Assembly (NCBI RefSeq): GCF_001787335.1
Contig: NZ_CP014679.1
Location: forward strand, 1 to 35,463
Length of the DNA: 35,463 nucleotides
Reading direction: 5' to 3'
From: Kozakia baliensis
GTDB taxonomy: Bacteria > Pseudomonadota > Alphaproteobacteria > Acetobacterales > Acetobacteraceae
Shown piece by piece: positions 7,000 through 15,787 of this stretch. Numbering within the stretch: the stretch's first letter is position 1; each line of letters opens with the position of its first letter. The notes under the pieces are model-generated. The model was given only the letters and a program-made list of their open reading frames with translations. It searched no databases and was not told the DNA's origin. The position numbers were made by a program, and so were the translations under genes.

Positions 7000-7059
7000 G
7001 GGGTCACGACACGAAAGTGTATTTTACGTACGCTTAGGGTGAACACCTACAGAACCGTC
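7000..7059. mobile_element. 60-bp end fragment of the Tn3-family transposon
   Basis: Identical over 60 bases to 26660-26719, the left end of the complete Tn3-family transposon in this window, starting GGGGTCACGACACGAAAG. It stops exactly where IS21-A begins at 7060. The rest of that transposon copy is missing. Confidence 0.92.
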
Positions 7060-7145
7060 TGTTGATTTTCACTGAGAACTGACCCTGGGTTTTCATCAGG
7101 AATTGACCCGGCCTGTTGTTATCTCTCCTGTGTTTTGTGGAGAGG

Positions 7146-7931
7146 TCAAGCGGGTCTGGTCTGTTTTTCCTTTTTGTTTTTTGGTGCGGCGGTACTGGCG
7201 CGGAAACGATAGCTGTCATTACCTGTTTCGAGGATATGACAGTGATGAGTGAGGCGATCGAGGAGAGCGGTCGTCATCTTGGGATCGCCGAAGACTTCCC
7301 CCCATTCACCGAAGCTCAGATTGGTGGTGATGATAACGCTGGTGCGTTCGTAGAGGCGACTGAGCAGATGGAACAAAAGCGCCCCGCCTGAGGCACTGAA
7401 TGGCAGGTATCCCAGTTCGTCGAGGATCAGCAGGTCGAGACGCAGGAGGCGTTCGGCGATCTGACCGGCCCGATTGGCTGTTTTTTCCTGCTCCAGGGCG
7501 TTCACGAGATCGACGGTAGACCAGAACCTGACCTTTCTCCGGTGATGCTCGATTGCCTGCACGGCCATGGCGATTGCAACATGCGTTTTGCCTGTCCCTG
7601 GCCCACCGATCAGTACGACGTTTTCAGCGCGATCCACGAAGTCTCCTGTGTGGAGTTGACGGATCGTGGCTTCATTGACGTCTGCAGCAGAGAAGTCGAA
7701 GCCTGCGAGATCCTTGTAGGCCGGGAATTTCGCCGTCTTGGTCTGATAGGAAATGGAGCGCACCTCGCGCTCGGCCAGTTCGGCCTTGAGGAGTTGTGAG
7801 AGGACAGGAACGGCCGCCTCGAATGCCGGCGCGCCCTGCTGGTCCAGCTCCTCTGTGGCCTGCGCCATGCCGTACATGCGCAGGCCCTTCAGCATCACGA
7901 CAAGGGCGCCGATAGCAGGATTATGACGCAT
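7146..7931 (-). CDS. istB: IS21-family helper ATPase IstB (copy A)
   Basis: A 261-residue AAA+ ATPase starting [20 protein letters not shown]. Walker A is GGPGTGKTH and Walker B is [12 protein letters not shown]; sensor and arginine residues follow in [13 protein letters not shown]. IstB regulates target choice and IstA activity during IS21 transposition. The start overlaps the end of istA (after correction of its frameshift), as is usual in IS21 elements. Close relative of the interrupted istB at 26622-31224. Confidence 0.93.
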   Translation of the reverse strand: MRHNPAIGALVVMLKGLRMYGMAQATEELDQQGAPAFEAAVPVLSQLLKAELAEREVRSISYQTKTAKFPAYKDLAGFDFSAADVNEATIRQLHTGDFVDRAENVVLIGGPGTGKTHVAIAMAVQAIEHHRRKVRFWSTVDLVNALEQEKTANRAGQIAERLLRLDLLILDELGYLPFSASGGALLFHLLSRLYERTSVIITTNLSFGEWGEVFGDPKMTTALLDRLTHHCHILETGNDSYRFRASTAAPKNKKEKQTRPA

Positions 7932-9445
7932 GGCGGGTCTCCCCACGCAGGGTATCATACCGTCCTGTGTCGGCCCGGGGCTCACGTTCGAGCCTCAGCG
8001 CCTGTGGCGCATCGATCCTTGGGATGTCAGTTTTCTTGGCGTCGGTCAGGCGATGAAGTGTATTGAGAATATGGGTTTTGGTCGCCACACCAATCCCCGA
8101 TTGCGAGTTCCACAGCACAAAGCACGGCCTGCTCGTCATGATGCAGCACGAGCGCGAGGATTTCGACCATTTCCCGGTCACCACCGGGACGACGCAAAAG
8201 ATGTGCCTGAAGGCTTCGAAACGCTTCGGGCAGTTCAGTGAAAGGCGCACCATTGCGCAAGGCACCGGGCTTGCGCTGCAGCACGGCCAGATAGTGCCGC
8301 CAGTCATAGACCGTTCGCCCAGGCAAGCCATGAGAACGCTCCACGATCCTGATGTGCTCGCAAAGCACTTTCCCTTCGGCGGCGATGACCAGCCGCTCGG
8401 GATAGACACGCAGACTGACAGGACGATTGGCAAAGGACGCTGGCACGCTGTAGCGATTGCTCTCGAACTGAATGAGGCAGGTCGAAGAGACCCGCTTCGT
8501 ATGCTCTACAAACCCGTCGAACGCCCGCCCCGGGACCATCAGATGAGGCATTTCCGCGGCGTGTGCTTCAGCAATATTGCCCGGTCGTTCGACATGGCGC
8601 AGACTGATCCACTGCTCCAGGCAGCGTGTCTCGAGCCAGTCATTCAAAGCCGACAGGTCTGCAAAATTCGGCATGTCCTGCCAGATCTGCCGCCGTGCAT
8701 CCTGAACGGTCTTCTCGATCTGGCCTTTCTCCCAACCCGCTGCGGGGTTACAGAACTCTGCCTCGAAGAGATAATGGCTGACCAGAGCAGAGAAACGCAG
8801 ATTGATCTGCCGGGCCTTGCCTTGCCCAATACGATCCACGGCAGTTTTCATATTGTCGAAAATGCCTCTGCGGGGGACACCCCCTAGGACACGAAAGGCC
8901 TGCGTCAGGGCATCAAACAGCATTTCATGCGTCTGAAGCGGATAGGCCCGCAGGATAAAGGCGCGGCTATGGCAGAGCTTGGTATGGGCAACCTGCAGCT
9001 TGATCCGTCGCCCACCGATAACCGCCCAGTCCTCGCCCCAGTCGAACTGGAAGGCTTCGCCTGGCTGAAAACGCAAGGGCACGAACACGCCACGCCCCGT
9101 CGTCTGTTTCGCCTTCTCCTGCCCGGCTTTCCACTCCCTTACGAAGGCCGCAACACGGCCATACGAGCCCTCGTAACCAAGTGTCGCAAGATCCGCATGC
9201 AGGCGGCGAGCCGTCCGTCGATGCTTGCGTGATTTCGATGCTTCAACCATCAGCCAGTTTGTCAGTTTCTCTGCAAACGGATCCAGCTTGCTCATCCGCA
9301 CACCGCGCGCAAAAACCGGTTCAAGCTCTCCAGAGCGAAGATATTTCCGGATCGTATTCCGCGACAGGTGCGTCCGACGTTCAATCTCGCGGATCGGCAG
9401 ACGATCCCGGTAATGCCAACGCCGAATGACACTCAATAAGTCCAT
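7921..9445 (-). pseudogene. istA: IS21-family transposase IstA (copy A), frameshifted near the 3' end
   Basis: Starts MDLLSVIRRWHYRDRLPIR with an N-terminal helix-turn-helix (IREIERRTHLSRNTIRKYL) and a DDE integrase core: FQFDWGEDWAVI, RRGIFDNMKTAV and GWEKGQIEKTV supply the acidic residues. The frame stays open only to 8027 because of one extra base in a run of four C on the plus strand (8095-8098). Past it, the alternative frame continues ATKTHILNTLHRLTDAKK and ends TRHAS just inside the istB start, exactly like copy B. About 55 C-terminal residues are thus lost or altered. A sequencing error in the homopolymer is also possible. Confidence 0.85.
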
Positions 9446-9699
9446 GCTGATCACTCCTTCGCCTCCCGCGCTCATGCGTCGGGGGCAGTGTCAGGCATGG
9501 GTCAATTCTCAATGAAAATTTCCCCACTCCCAGGGTCAGTTCTCAGTGAAAATCAACAATCTATGGTCACATAACGAAGCTGTGAAGGGGTGGGTTGCAT
9601 CCCTTTTTGAGTCTTAAAGCCGCTTTTCGGGAAGCCATAAGATGAAGCGTAGCCTCAGACGCGGAATGGTCTGCAGTAGTCGGAAGGCATCATCTGTTT

Positions 9700-10434
9700 T
9701 CAGGAGAGTTTCGAAAGCCCTTCTAGAAGACGGGCGATAGCCTCTGCCCCCGGATCAGGAATATTCTGGAGCTGATCTTGTGGAACATAGGCTGCACGGC
9801 CAGCCTTGGCAGACATTGCGCGTGTTGCATCTGCGCCTTCACGGGCAGCCTTGGCTGCCTGCTGGAGACTACCGGCCTGAAGCGCGGTTACAGCAGGGAT
9901 CAGGGCATCAAGCATTGTCCGATCACCCAGAGAGGCCCCGCCATATTTCTGCATGCGCTCCAAGCCAGCCGCCAGCCCGTCACGCCAGCCTTTCTTCTGC
10001 CCGGCCGTTGCAAACATAATGGACAACAGAACGCCACTTGAGCCACCGGCATTACGTGCCAGAAGCCGTCCCAGCGTTTCGCAGAGTTCCTGTGGAGATG
10101 CGAGAGGCAGGCGGGCGATGTTCTTCAGGATAATGCGGCTGGCTTCAGCAAAGGTCGAGCCTGCGTCACCATCGCCGATCCGGGCATCAAGTGCATTCAG
10201 GTCCTTTTCATTGTCGATAAGAATCCTGGCTCCATTCGTGATAAGATTTTCAACATAGGCATTGGATGAAGGCTTATAAGCGAAGGTATCAGGCAGGGTC
10301 GGGGTCGGTCTGGTCTGAAGAGACCCAAATGGAGCAATACCCGGCCAGGCCCATGGTTCGACCGGAGACTTCAGAGCCTCGATGAAGTCTGGCTGCGCGG
10401 GAATAGCAGACAGGGAAAAGCCATACATATCTAG
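9700..10434 (-). pseudogene. dhaK: Dihydroxyacetone kinase, C-terminal (DhaL) half, separated by insertions
   Basis: The nucleotide-binding half of a single-chain, ATP-dependent dihydroxyacetone (glycerone) kinase. After a linker (MYGFSLSAIPAQPDFIEAL) comes the DhaL domain with the metal-binding ARIGDGDAGSTF loop, ARNAGGSSGVLLS and GDRTMLDAL. The C-terminus ends GLSKLS. It lacks the substrate-binding half, which lies 4.2 kb away at 14611-15496 in the same orientation. Removing the insertion and one CTAG copy joins the frames as ...ACG TCC CTA GAT ATG TAT..., giving about 538 residues, the usual size. The enzyme would phosphorylate dihydroxyacetone made by glycerol oxidation in acetic acid bacteria. 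Translation of this half alone cannot give activity. Confidence 0.92.
10431..10434. repeat. CTAG target duplication, left copy
   Basis: Belongs to the dihydroxyacetone kinase gene. It is repeated at 14611-14614 at the other end of the insertion stack. Only one copy is needed to restore the reading frame. Confidence 0.8.
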
Positions 10435-10602
10435 GCTCAGGACTCATTCTTTGAGATAGAAGATGAAGCTTGCTGCGATGTGAATTGCAGACATGAATGT
10501 ATGAGCGCAGCGGTCGTATCTGGTTGCAACACGCCGCCAGTCTTTGAGCTTTGCGAACATGTTTTCGATCAGGTGGCGTGTTTTATACAGATGCCAGTTG
10601 TA

Positions 10603-11466
10603 CGGCGTGTCGTCAGTTAAGCAGGATGATGATTGAGGCGAACTGCACGGCTGCGAGGAAGGTCGATTTCAGTTTATCGTAGCGGGTTGCGATAGCGCGA
10701 AACTGCTTGAGTTTATTGAAGAACCTCTCAACAAGGTTCCGTTCGCGGTAGAGAGAAAAATCGGTTTTCCGTCGTGTCGTTCTGTTGCGTTTTGGCGGGA
10801 TGACCGGGGTAATCCCGCGCTGTATCAGCCGATCGATCAACCTGTCCGCGTCATACGCCTTGTCAGCAAGGAAAGCCTCCGGTTCGATGTTTTCCAGAAG
10901 TGGTTCTGCCTGGGTGATATCGGCATCCTGTCCCCGTGTGATGCCGAGTTCCACTGGATTGCCCAGAGCGTCGCAGATGGCATGGATCTTTGTAGTTAGC
11001 CCGCCTCGTGATCGTCCGATGGCCTGATCCGTGCCCCTTTTTTGAGAGCTCCGGCACTATGCTGATGCGCTCGGACAATTGTGCTGTCGATCATCATGTA
11101 TTCGTTGTCGTAATCAGCGGCCAGATAACGAAATATCCGTTCGATGACGCCGCTTTCACACCAGCGGCGCAGACGCCGGTGCACGTTTTTCCAGTCACCG
11201 AAACGGGCAGGAAGGTCGCGCCATGGAATACCCGCGCGATAGCGATACAGCACCGCCTCCACGAACAGACGGTTGTTCACCGCAGTGCCGCCGACATAGC
11301 CTTCTCGACCAGGAAGAAGATCCTTTATCCGCTCCCACTGGTCATCGCGTAAACTATAGCGCCGCATCTGTCTGTCTCCCCAAAAAAATGGGAAAACAGT
11401 CAGCACACGCAGACACAAAGTACAACCCTCACGTGCCACTCTCAGGGCTTAACTGACGACACGCCG
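10603..11466 (-). mobile_element. IS5-family (IS427-like) insertion sequence Y, apparently intact
   Basis: An 864-bp element with 20-bp perfect terminal inverted repeats (CGGCGTGTCGTCAGTTAAGC and its complement). TA dinucleotides at 10601-10602 and 11467-11468 look like a 2-bp target duplication, as in the IS427 subgroup. Removing it and one TA rejoins element X in frame as AAG CCG CCT TAC AAC TGG. Confidence 0.88.
10613..11367 (-). CDS. IS5-family transposase of element Y made by programmed -1 frameshifting
   Basis: The first frame starts MRRYSLRDDQWERIKDLLPG at 11367 and stops at 10996. The second frame, entered by a -1 slip at A-AAA-AAG (11043-11037 on the minus strand), reads RGTDQAIGRSRGGLTTKIHA and continues to FASIIILLN. 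The catalytic triad is visible: Asp in EYMMIDSTIVRAHQH, Asp in AFLADKAYDADRL and Glu in RERNLVERFFNKLK. Both frames are undamaged and the inverted repeats are perfect, so the element is likely active. The N-terminal part matches DUF4096-like domains usual in this group. Confidence 0.88.
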
Positions 11467-12009
11467 TAAGGCGGCTTTAATTTTCGGTTCTTTTTCGGGG
11501 GAATACAGGCAGTGATATTGCGTTCTGCAAGCGATAACCTGATACGGTTACTGTCATAGCCTCTGTCCCCGATGACTTCTTCTGTCTCGTCGGGGAGATC
11601 TGCCAGAAGCACGTCTGCGCCTCTGAAGTCACTGATCTGTCCCGCAGTCAGATGAAGACGGACAGGCCGGCCCTGATCATCGCACATGGCATGAAGTTTT
11701 GAGTTCAGACCGCCTTTTGTCCGTCCGATATGGCGGGGAAAAGCCCCTTTTTGAGCAAGGATGCCGATGTCCGGTGCGCCTTGAGATGTGTTGCATCAAT
11801 CATCAGACGCTTCGAACGGCCAGCCTGTTCTGTCAGGGCGACAAATATCCTGTCAAAGACACCCAGGCGGCTCCACCGGATGAAGCGATTATACAAGGTC
11901 TTGTGCGGACCATACGCTTTCGGAGCGTCTTTCCACTGAAGACCGTTACGGATTGTTTAGTCCCGGGGTTTGATGGTGTGATATTTTCACGAGAGTGGAA
12001 GGAAGCATT

Positions 12010-12600
12010 ATGGGACAGATACGTCATGGGAGCGCCACGACCACGCACGCCGTGCGAGCAGCAATACAGCGATCGCAGGCTTCGCTCGCGGCGCTGAGCG
12101 AGGAGTTCGGGATCAACCCGAAGACAGTGGCTAAATGGCGGAAGCGACAGAGTGTCGAAGATCAGAAGACAGGTCCTAAAGAGCCGCGCTCAACGGTCCT
12201 GTCCGAGACGGACGAAGCGATGATCGTGGCCTTTCGCCGGCATACGTTGCTGCCGCTGGATGACTGCCTTTATGCCCTGCAGGCCAGCATTCCCTATCTG
12301 ACACGCTCGGCCCTGCATCGCTGCCTTCAGCGTCACGGGATTTCACGACTGCCGGACATAGAGGGGGACAAAGCCAAACGCCAGCGCTTCAAACGCTACC
12401 CGATCGGGTTCTTTCATCTCGACATAGCGGAAGTCCAGACCGCTGAAGGCAAGCTGTACCTCTTCGTTGCCATTGACCGGACAAGCAAATTCGCTGTCAC
12501 ACAACTGGTCGAGAAAGCTGATCGGAGGACGGCCTGGGAATTCCTCGAACATCTCCTGAGCATCATCCCTTACCGGATCCACACCATCCTGACCGACAAC
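12010..12600 (+). pseudogene. IS481-family transposase, N-terminal part
   Basis: From ATG 12010 (AAGGAAG ribosome site): MGQIRHGSATTTHAVRAAIQ, a helix-turn-helix (LAALSEEFGINPKTVAKWRK) and the first part of an rve integrase core with FFHLDIAEVQ (first Asp) and HTILTDN (second Asp). The gene is cut directly after the codons for TDN. The remaining part lies at 14246-14614, and joining 12600 to 14246 gives an uninterrupted 319-residue transposase, the family length. The interruption lies next to the second catalytic Asp, so the product here is inactive. Confidence 0.92.
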
Positions 12601-12823
12601 GTCCTATATCGGGAAGCATCCGGTCGATTTGGCAACACGTCTCCATCGGCAGTTTGCACTGTCGTTGAAAAATACTGCAAGCAAAAACCAGGCGGTCTCC
12701 ACCGCAAAATAAGGGCGCTCCCGGCCATAGCAAACACAGGGTCCAGTGCGGCATGTTGGTGCCGTGGCCCTAACCGTCCTGAAGATGGGATGCGAAAACC
12801 CAGGTGGAAGACCCTAACATTAT
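12601..12823 (-). ncRNA. Predicted bridge-RNA region of the IS110 element
   Basis: IS110 and IS1111 elements encode a bridge RNA in their non-coding end that base-pairs with donor and target DNA. In IS1111-type elements it lies 3' of the transposase. Here 223 non-coding bases lie 3' of the gene and include a CGGCA-TGTTGG-TGCCG hairpin around 12750-12766 inside longer imperfect pairing (AGGG...CCCT). The location is known from the family; boundaries and guide loops were not determined. Confidence 0.4.
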
Positions 12824-14119
12824 CTACAGGGTCGCAGATGCGCCCTCATGGCACCAATAGAGAGGGGTTCCTCCACCTGGCACCGGCCCTTCGACGAAAG
12901 GCCGGTAATCGTCACCGCGTTTGATGATCGCGTGCACAACGCGCCCCATCTTTGCGGTGATGGCTGTGAACGCCTTGCGGCGCAGGTCCGGATCATGCCG
13001 GTCCCTGGCCACATAGCGGTCGAACTTGTCACGGAAGCTGTTCTCACGCTGGCGAATGGCGACCTGTGCCGCCATCCACAGTGTCCGTCGCAGACGCGCG
13101 TTGCCGCGTTTGGACAGCTTGGTTTTGCCGCGATATTGGCCTGACTGATAGGTTGACAGGTCAAGACCACAGAATTTCAGAAATTGCCGGTGATGACGAA
13201 ATCGCCGCAGGTCGCCTGCCTCGGCAAGAATCGTCAGGGCATGGATTGGCCCGATCCCCGGCACCTGCTGCAAGCGTTGAAAGTCGCTGTGATCGCCGAG
13301 TAGGTCAATCGCAGCTTCCTCGATCGCATCACGTTGCGCGATCAGCCTTCGCGCCTCGCCTAGGACGACCCGGAACATCTCGATCGCTGGGGCATCCGGA
13401 GAAACAGGCAGCGCAATCGATCTATGAGCTGTTTCCCAGATATCACCCAGAAGACGAGATTTACTGACCTTGCGCCCAACAACACTCCAGGCGGCAGCAA
13501 CAAACGCCTCCTTGCTGAGCGCGGTAATAGCAGCTGGAACAGGAAATTGCTCAAGGAGGGCAAAGAACCAGTCGCTGCGCGTGTTGCCCTTGAAGCGCTC
13601 AATTTCCGGAAAATAGAGAGGCAGATAGTGGGTAAGGATCCGGTGCTGGACCTCGGTTTTGGCACGGGAAATCACTTCATGGGTAACGGACAATTCCTGA
13701 ATGTTGTTGATCTCGTTGGCAAGAGGATCATGATATGGTTTGGCTGCGCCAATCTGGAGCATGTGCAGGATGACCTGTGCATCCTTGGGGTCATTCTTGT
13801 CCCAGCCGTTGTGCAGCGCCTCTCGCGTGCGGGCCAGAGCGACCGAAGAAATCAGGCGTGCATCAAACCCGGCCTGCACGAGGCGCCAGGCCAGCGGACG
13901 ATGATAATGTCCGGTCGGTTCGAAGCCAACAATGACCGGCCGCGGTGCCAGGGCCTGCAGTTCTGCAATGAAACGGTCATGTTCTGTGCGCGTGTTGGCC
14001 ACAGTCAGGCGTCGACGCCGTCGATTACCGGGCACCTCAATCAAGACTTCATTGCGTGATTTGGCAACATCGATAGCGACGAGAACAGCTGTTGTCGGTG
14101 TAGGGTTGGGTCTGGTCAC
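12824..14119 (-). CDS. IS110-family transposase (DEDD recombinase)
   Basis: A 431-residue protein from a GTG at 14119, starting MTRPNPTPTTAVLVAIDVAK. The RuvC-like DEDD domain shows VAIDVAKSRNEV, VGFEPTGHYHRPL and the DKNDPKDAQVI motif. The C-terminal Transposase_20 domain has VPGIGPIHALTILAEAGD (helix-hairpin-helix-like) and the serine-containing segment TKLSKRGNARLRRTLWMAAQ, where the catalytic Ser lies in this family. The tail is slightly longer than usual. These enzymes recombine DNA guided by a bridge RNA. The gene is complete. Confidence 0.93.
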   Translation of the reverse strand: MTRPNPTPTTAVLVAIDVAKSRNEVLIEVPGNRRRRRLTVANTRTEHDRFIAELQALAPRPVIVGFEPTGHYHRPLAWRLVQAGFDARLISSVALARTREALHNGWDKNDPKDAQVILHMLQIGAAKPYHDPLANEINNIQELSVTHEVISRAKTEVQHRILTHYLPLYFPEIERFKGNTRSDWFFALLEQFPVPAAITALSKEAFVAAAWSVVGRKVSKSRLLGDIWETAHRSIALPVSPDAPAIEMFRVVLGEARRLIAQRDAIEEAAIDLLGDHSDFQRLQQVPGIGPIHALTILAEAGDLRRFRHHRQFLKFCGLDLSTYQSGQYRGKTKLSKRGNARLRRTLWMAAQVAIRQRENSFRDKFDRYVARDRHDPDLRRKAFTAITAKMGRVVHAIIKRGDDYRPFVEGPVPGGGTPLYWCHEGASATL

Positions 14120-14245
14120 GGCCGGTTATCTCCCCTGTGTGGCTGGACACCATCATTGTGGAGACATATCGCCCGGTCCGTGGCCACCTATCTGGCCTTA
14201 AGGCCAGATAGGTGAACTCTGCAAAAGAGCTTCCCGATGTGCTAT

Positions 14246-14614
14246 GGGATCCAGTTCGCTGACCAACCCCGTAATCGCAATACGGCCTGGTCGCGTCCCA
14301 TGCGCTTCGACATGATCTGCGAAGCCCACGGGATCGAACATCGTCTGACGAAACCCAATCATCCCTGGACCAATGGTCAGGTTGAACGGATGAACCGGAC
14401 AATCAAAGAGGCAACCGTCAAACGCTTCCATTACGACAGTCATGAGCAGTTGAGGACACACCTCAACGACTTCATGGCAGCTTATAATTTCGGGCGAAGG
14501 CTCAAGACGCTGAGTGGCCTCACGCCTTACGAATACGTCTGCAAAATATGGACTTCAGAGCCAGAAAGATTCATCATCAATCCAACCCATCAAACCACGG
14601 GACCAAACACCTAG
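14246..14614 (+). pseudogene. IS481-family transposase, C-terminal part
   Basis: Begins G-I-Q-F-A-D in frame with the N-terminal part at 12010-12600 and carries the third catalytic acid in NHPWTNGQVERMNRTIKEAT, followed by RLKTLSGLTPYEYVCKIW. The stop codon TAG is formed by the CTAG target sequence at 14611-14614, so the last codons reach the very end of the element. Separated from its N-terminal part by the IS110 insertion. Confidence 0.9.
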
Positions 14615-15496
14615 GGACGTCATCATGGGGGCCGGGCCGATCAGAATCTCAATGCGCTCTGCAAGGCTGGTTCTGGAAAGTGAATCCACAATGGCCTGAG
14701 CTTCCAGCACTGGAACTGCGCCCAGCATGTTGACCATGATGGCCTGTTTCCCATCCGTCAGATATGTGGCGAGTGTGTCTGCTGCCTTTGCGACCAAAGC
14801 ATCCAGTCTGTCTACGGCGATACGCTCGGTGCCGGGTTCGCCATGGATCCCCAGACCCAGTTCGGCCTCGTCTTCATTCAGCCGCGTTTCATGCTCCGGG
14901 TCATAAACATTGACGTCGGACAGGGAGAGACCAAGTGAGACCGTGGTATTGATGGCTTCAGCGGCAGCCTGTTTGACTTCCGCCAGACCGGCCCCTGTTT
15001 CTGCAGCATGTCCTGCAATTTTCTGGACAAGAACCGTTCCGGCAATCCCCCGGGCATGGGGACCGCGGCCCAGTGCTATGTCATCAGTTACGATGACGAG
15101 TTCGACCTTCTTTCCCAGAAGACGTGCCTGCTCTGCCGCAAGGCCGAAATTCAGGCGATCACCGGTGTAATTCTTGACGATCAGCAGACAGCCTGCCTCT
15201 CCGGTCACTTCCAGTATTGCAGCAAGGATGGCGTCCACATTAGGAGAGGCGAAGAGGGCACCGCAGACAGCGGCGGTCAGCATGCCTTTTCCGACGAAGC
15301 CTGCATGGGCTGGTTCGTGACCGGACCCGCCACCAGAAACAATCGCGACTTTTGATTTGTCCCATTCTTTCCTGAGAACGACGTGGATGTTGTCATGTCC
15401 TTCAAGCCGGCAGAGATGAGAACCTGCCGATGATCTCAGAAATCCGTCAATGCCTTCAGCCACAAGGGTGTCGCGGTGATTGTAAAAACGCTTCAT
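14611..15496 (-). pseudogene. dhaK: Dihydroxyacetone kinase, N-terminal (DhaK) half, cut by insertions
   Basis: Starts MKRFYNHRDTLVAEGIDGFL at ATG 15496; AAAGA 5 bases upstream favours this start. The substrate-binding Dak1 domain shows GGGSGHEPAH (residues 55-64), IVKNYTGDRLNFG and GLGIHGEPG, whose His218 corresponds to the histidine that binds dihydroxyacetone covalently in DhaK proteins. The intact sequence ends at T-S after residue 294, then runs through CTAG into IS481 and stops at 14555. The ATP-binding half is at 9700-10434. The split must abolish the kinase unless the halves complement each other; the bacterial two-subunit DhaK/DhaL systems show that such halves can be separate proteins, but the second half has no start signal here. 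Confidence 0.93.
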
Positions 15497-15787
15497 CGTG
15501 TCTTTCTTCCACAAAGGGCGGGTGAAGAAGAAAACGTTTCAATCAGCATTTTAGGCCTATCACCTTCAGGAGAGGCTTATTAAATTGGTCTATTCACAAT
15601 GGTTTACGCATAACCGTTTATCGTCATGGTTCTACCAGCGCCCGAAAGATTCCGCTTCAGGCCGGATCATGGCATCAGACTGCTCTCGTATGCTGGTATT
15701 TCGTGCCTGTCATCGGGCGATACGGTCAGAACGGCGCTTATGGGCAATAGAACCATTCTAAGGAAGCAATATCATCAAGGTCTGCTC
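15497..15787. other. Intergenic DNA upstream of the kinase gene; no gene seen
   Basis: 291 bases between the DUF421 gene (stop at 15788) and the kinase start. It contains moderately AT-rich DNA near 15530-15630, a plausible place for the kinase promoter. Short open frames here lack ribosome sites or family resemblance. I see no clear terminator or operator. Confidence 0.4.

Larger units (their letters stand above)
7060..9558 (-). mobile_element. IS21-family insertion sequence (copy A)
   Basis: A 2.5-kb element with terminal inverted repeats beginning TGTTGATTTTCACTGAGAAC at 7060 and its complement ending at 9558. Internal GAATTGACCC-type repeats occur near both ends, as in IS21 multiple-terminal-repeat ends. 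It encodes istA then istB on the minus strand. The outside flanks (ACCGTC and ATCTAT) do not match, so there is no target duplication. Confidence 0.92.
10444..11953 (-). pseudogene. IS5-family transposase of element X, interrupted and 5'-truncated
   Basis: The transposase reads from the truncation at 11953 (RNGLQWKDAPKAYGPHKTLY), through RLMIDATHLKAHRTSASLLKKG (first catalytic Asp) and, in the -1 frame, GGLNSKLHAMCDDQGRPV, EEVIGDRGYDSNRI (second Asp) and IPPKKNRKLKPPY. After element Y it resumes WHLYKTRHLIENMFAKLKDW (catalytic Glu) and ends FIFYLKE. The shift between frames occurs at C-AAA-AAG, a programmed slippery site of this IS group, so it is not damage. The real defects are the insertion of Y and the loss of roughly the first 40 residues at the IS481 boundary. 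Element X occupies 10435-11953. Confidence 0.85.
12601..14245 (-). mobile_element. IS110-family (IS1111-like) insertion sequence
   Basis: A 1645-bp insertion in the IS481 transposase gene. There is no clear target duplication, as usual for IS110. Short subterminal inverted repeats (ATCGGGAAGC near 12607, inverted near 14230-14237) and a longer non-coding end downstream of the transposase point to the IS1111 branch. One base (G) at either edge cannot be assigned. Confidence 0.88.
11954..14609 (+). mobile_element. IS481-family insertion sequence interrupted by an IS110 element
   Basis: Ends: TGTTTAGTCCCGGGGTTTGA at 11954 and, inverted, TGTTTGGTCCCGTGGTTTGA ending at 14609. IS481 elements are known to insert at CTAG, which is what abuts the right end (14611). 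The transposase is split at 12600/14246. Confidence 0.88.
10435..14610. mobile_element. 4.2-kb stack of nested insertion sequences inside the kinase gene
   Basis: From left to right it contains an IS5-like element X interrupted by IS5-like element Y, then IS481 interrupted by an IS110-family element. CTAG flanks it on both sides. At least four insertion events are needed to explain it, and the X/IS481 junction at 11953/11954 lacks the 5' end of X, so a deletion or recombination must have occurred too. Confidence 0.88.

Noticed and set aside
8063-8887. Plus-strand frame of 274 codons opposite istA
   Set aside because: Overlaps a well-supported transposase gene; no motifs or translation signals.
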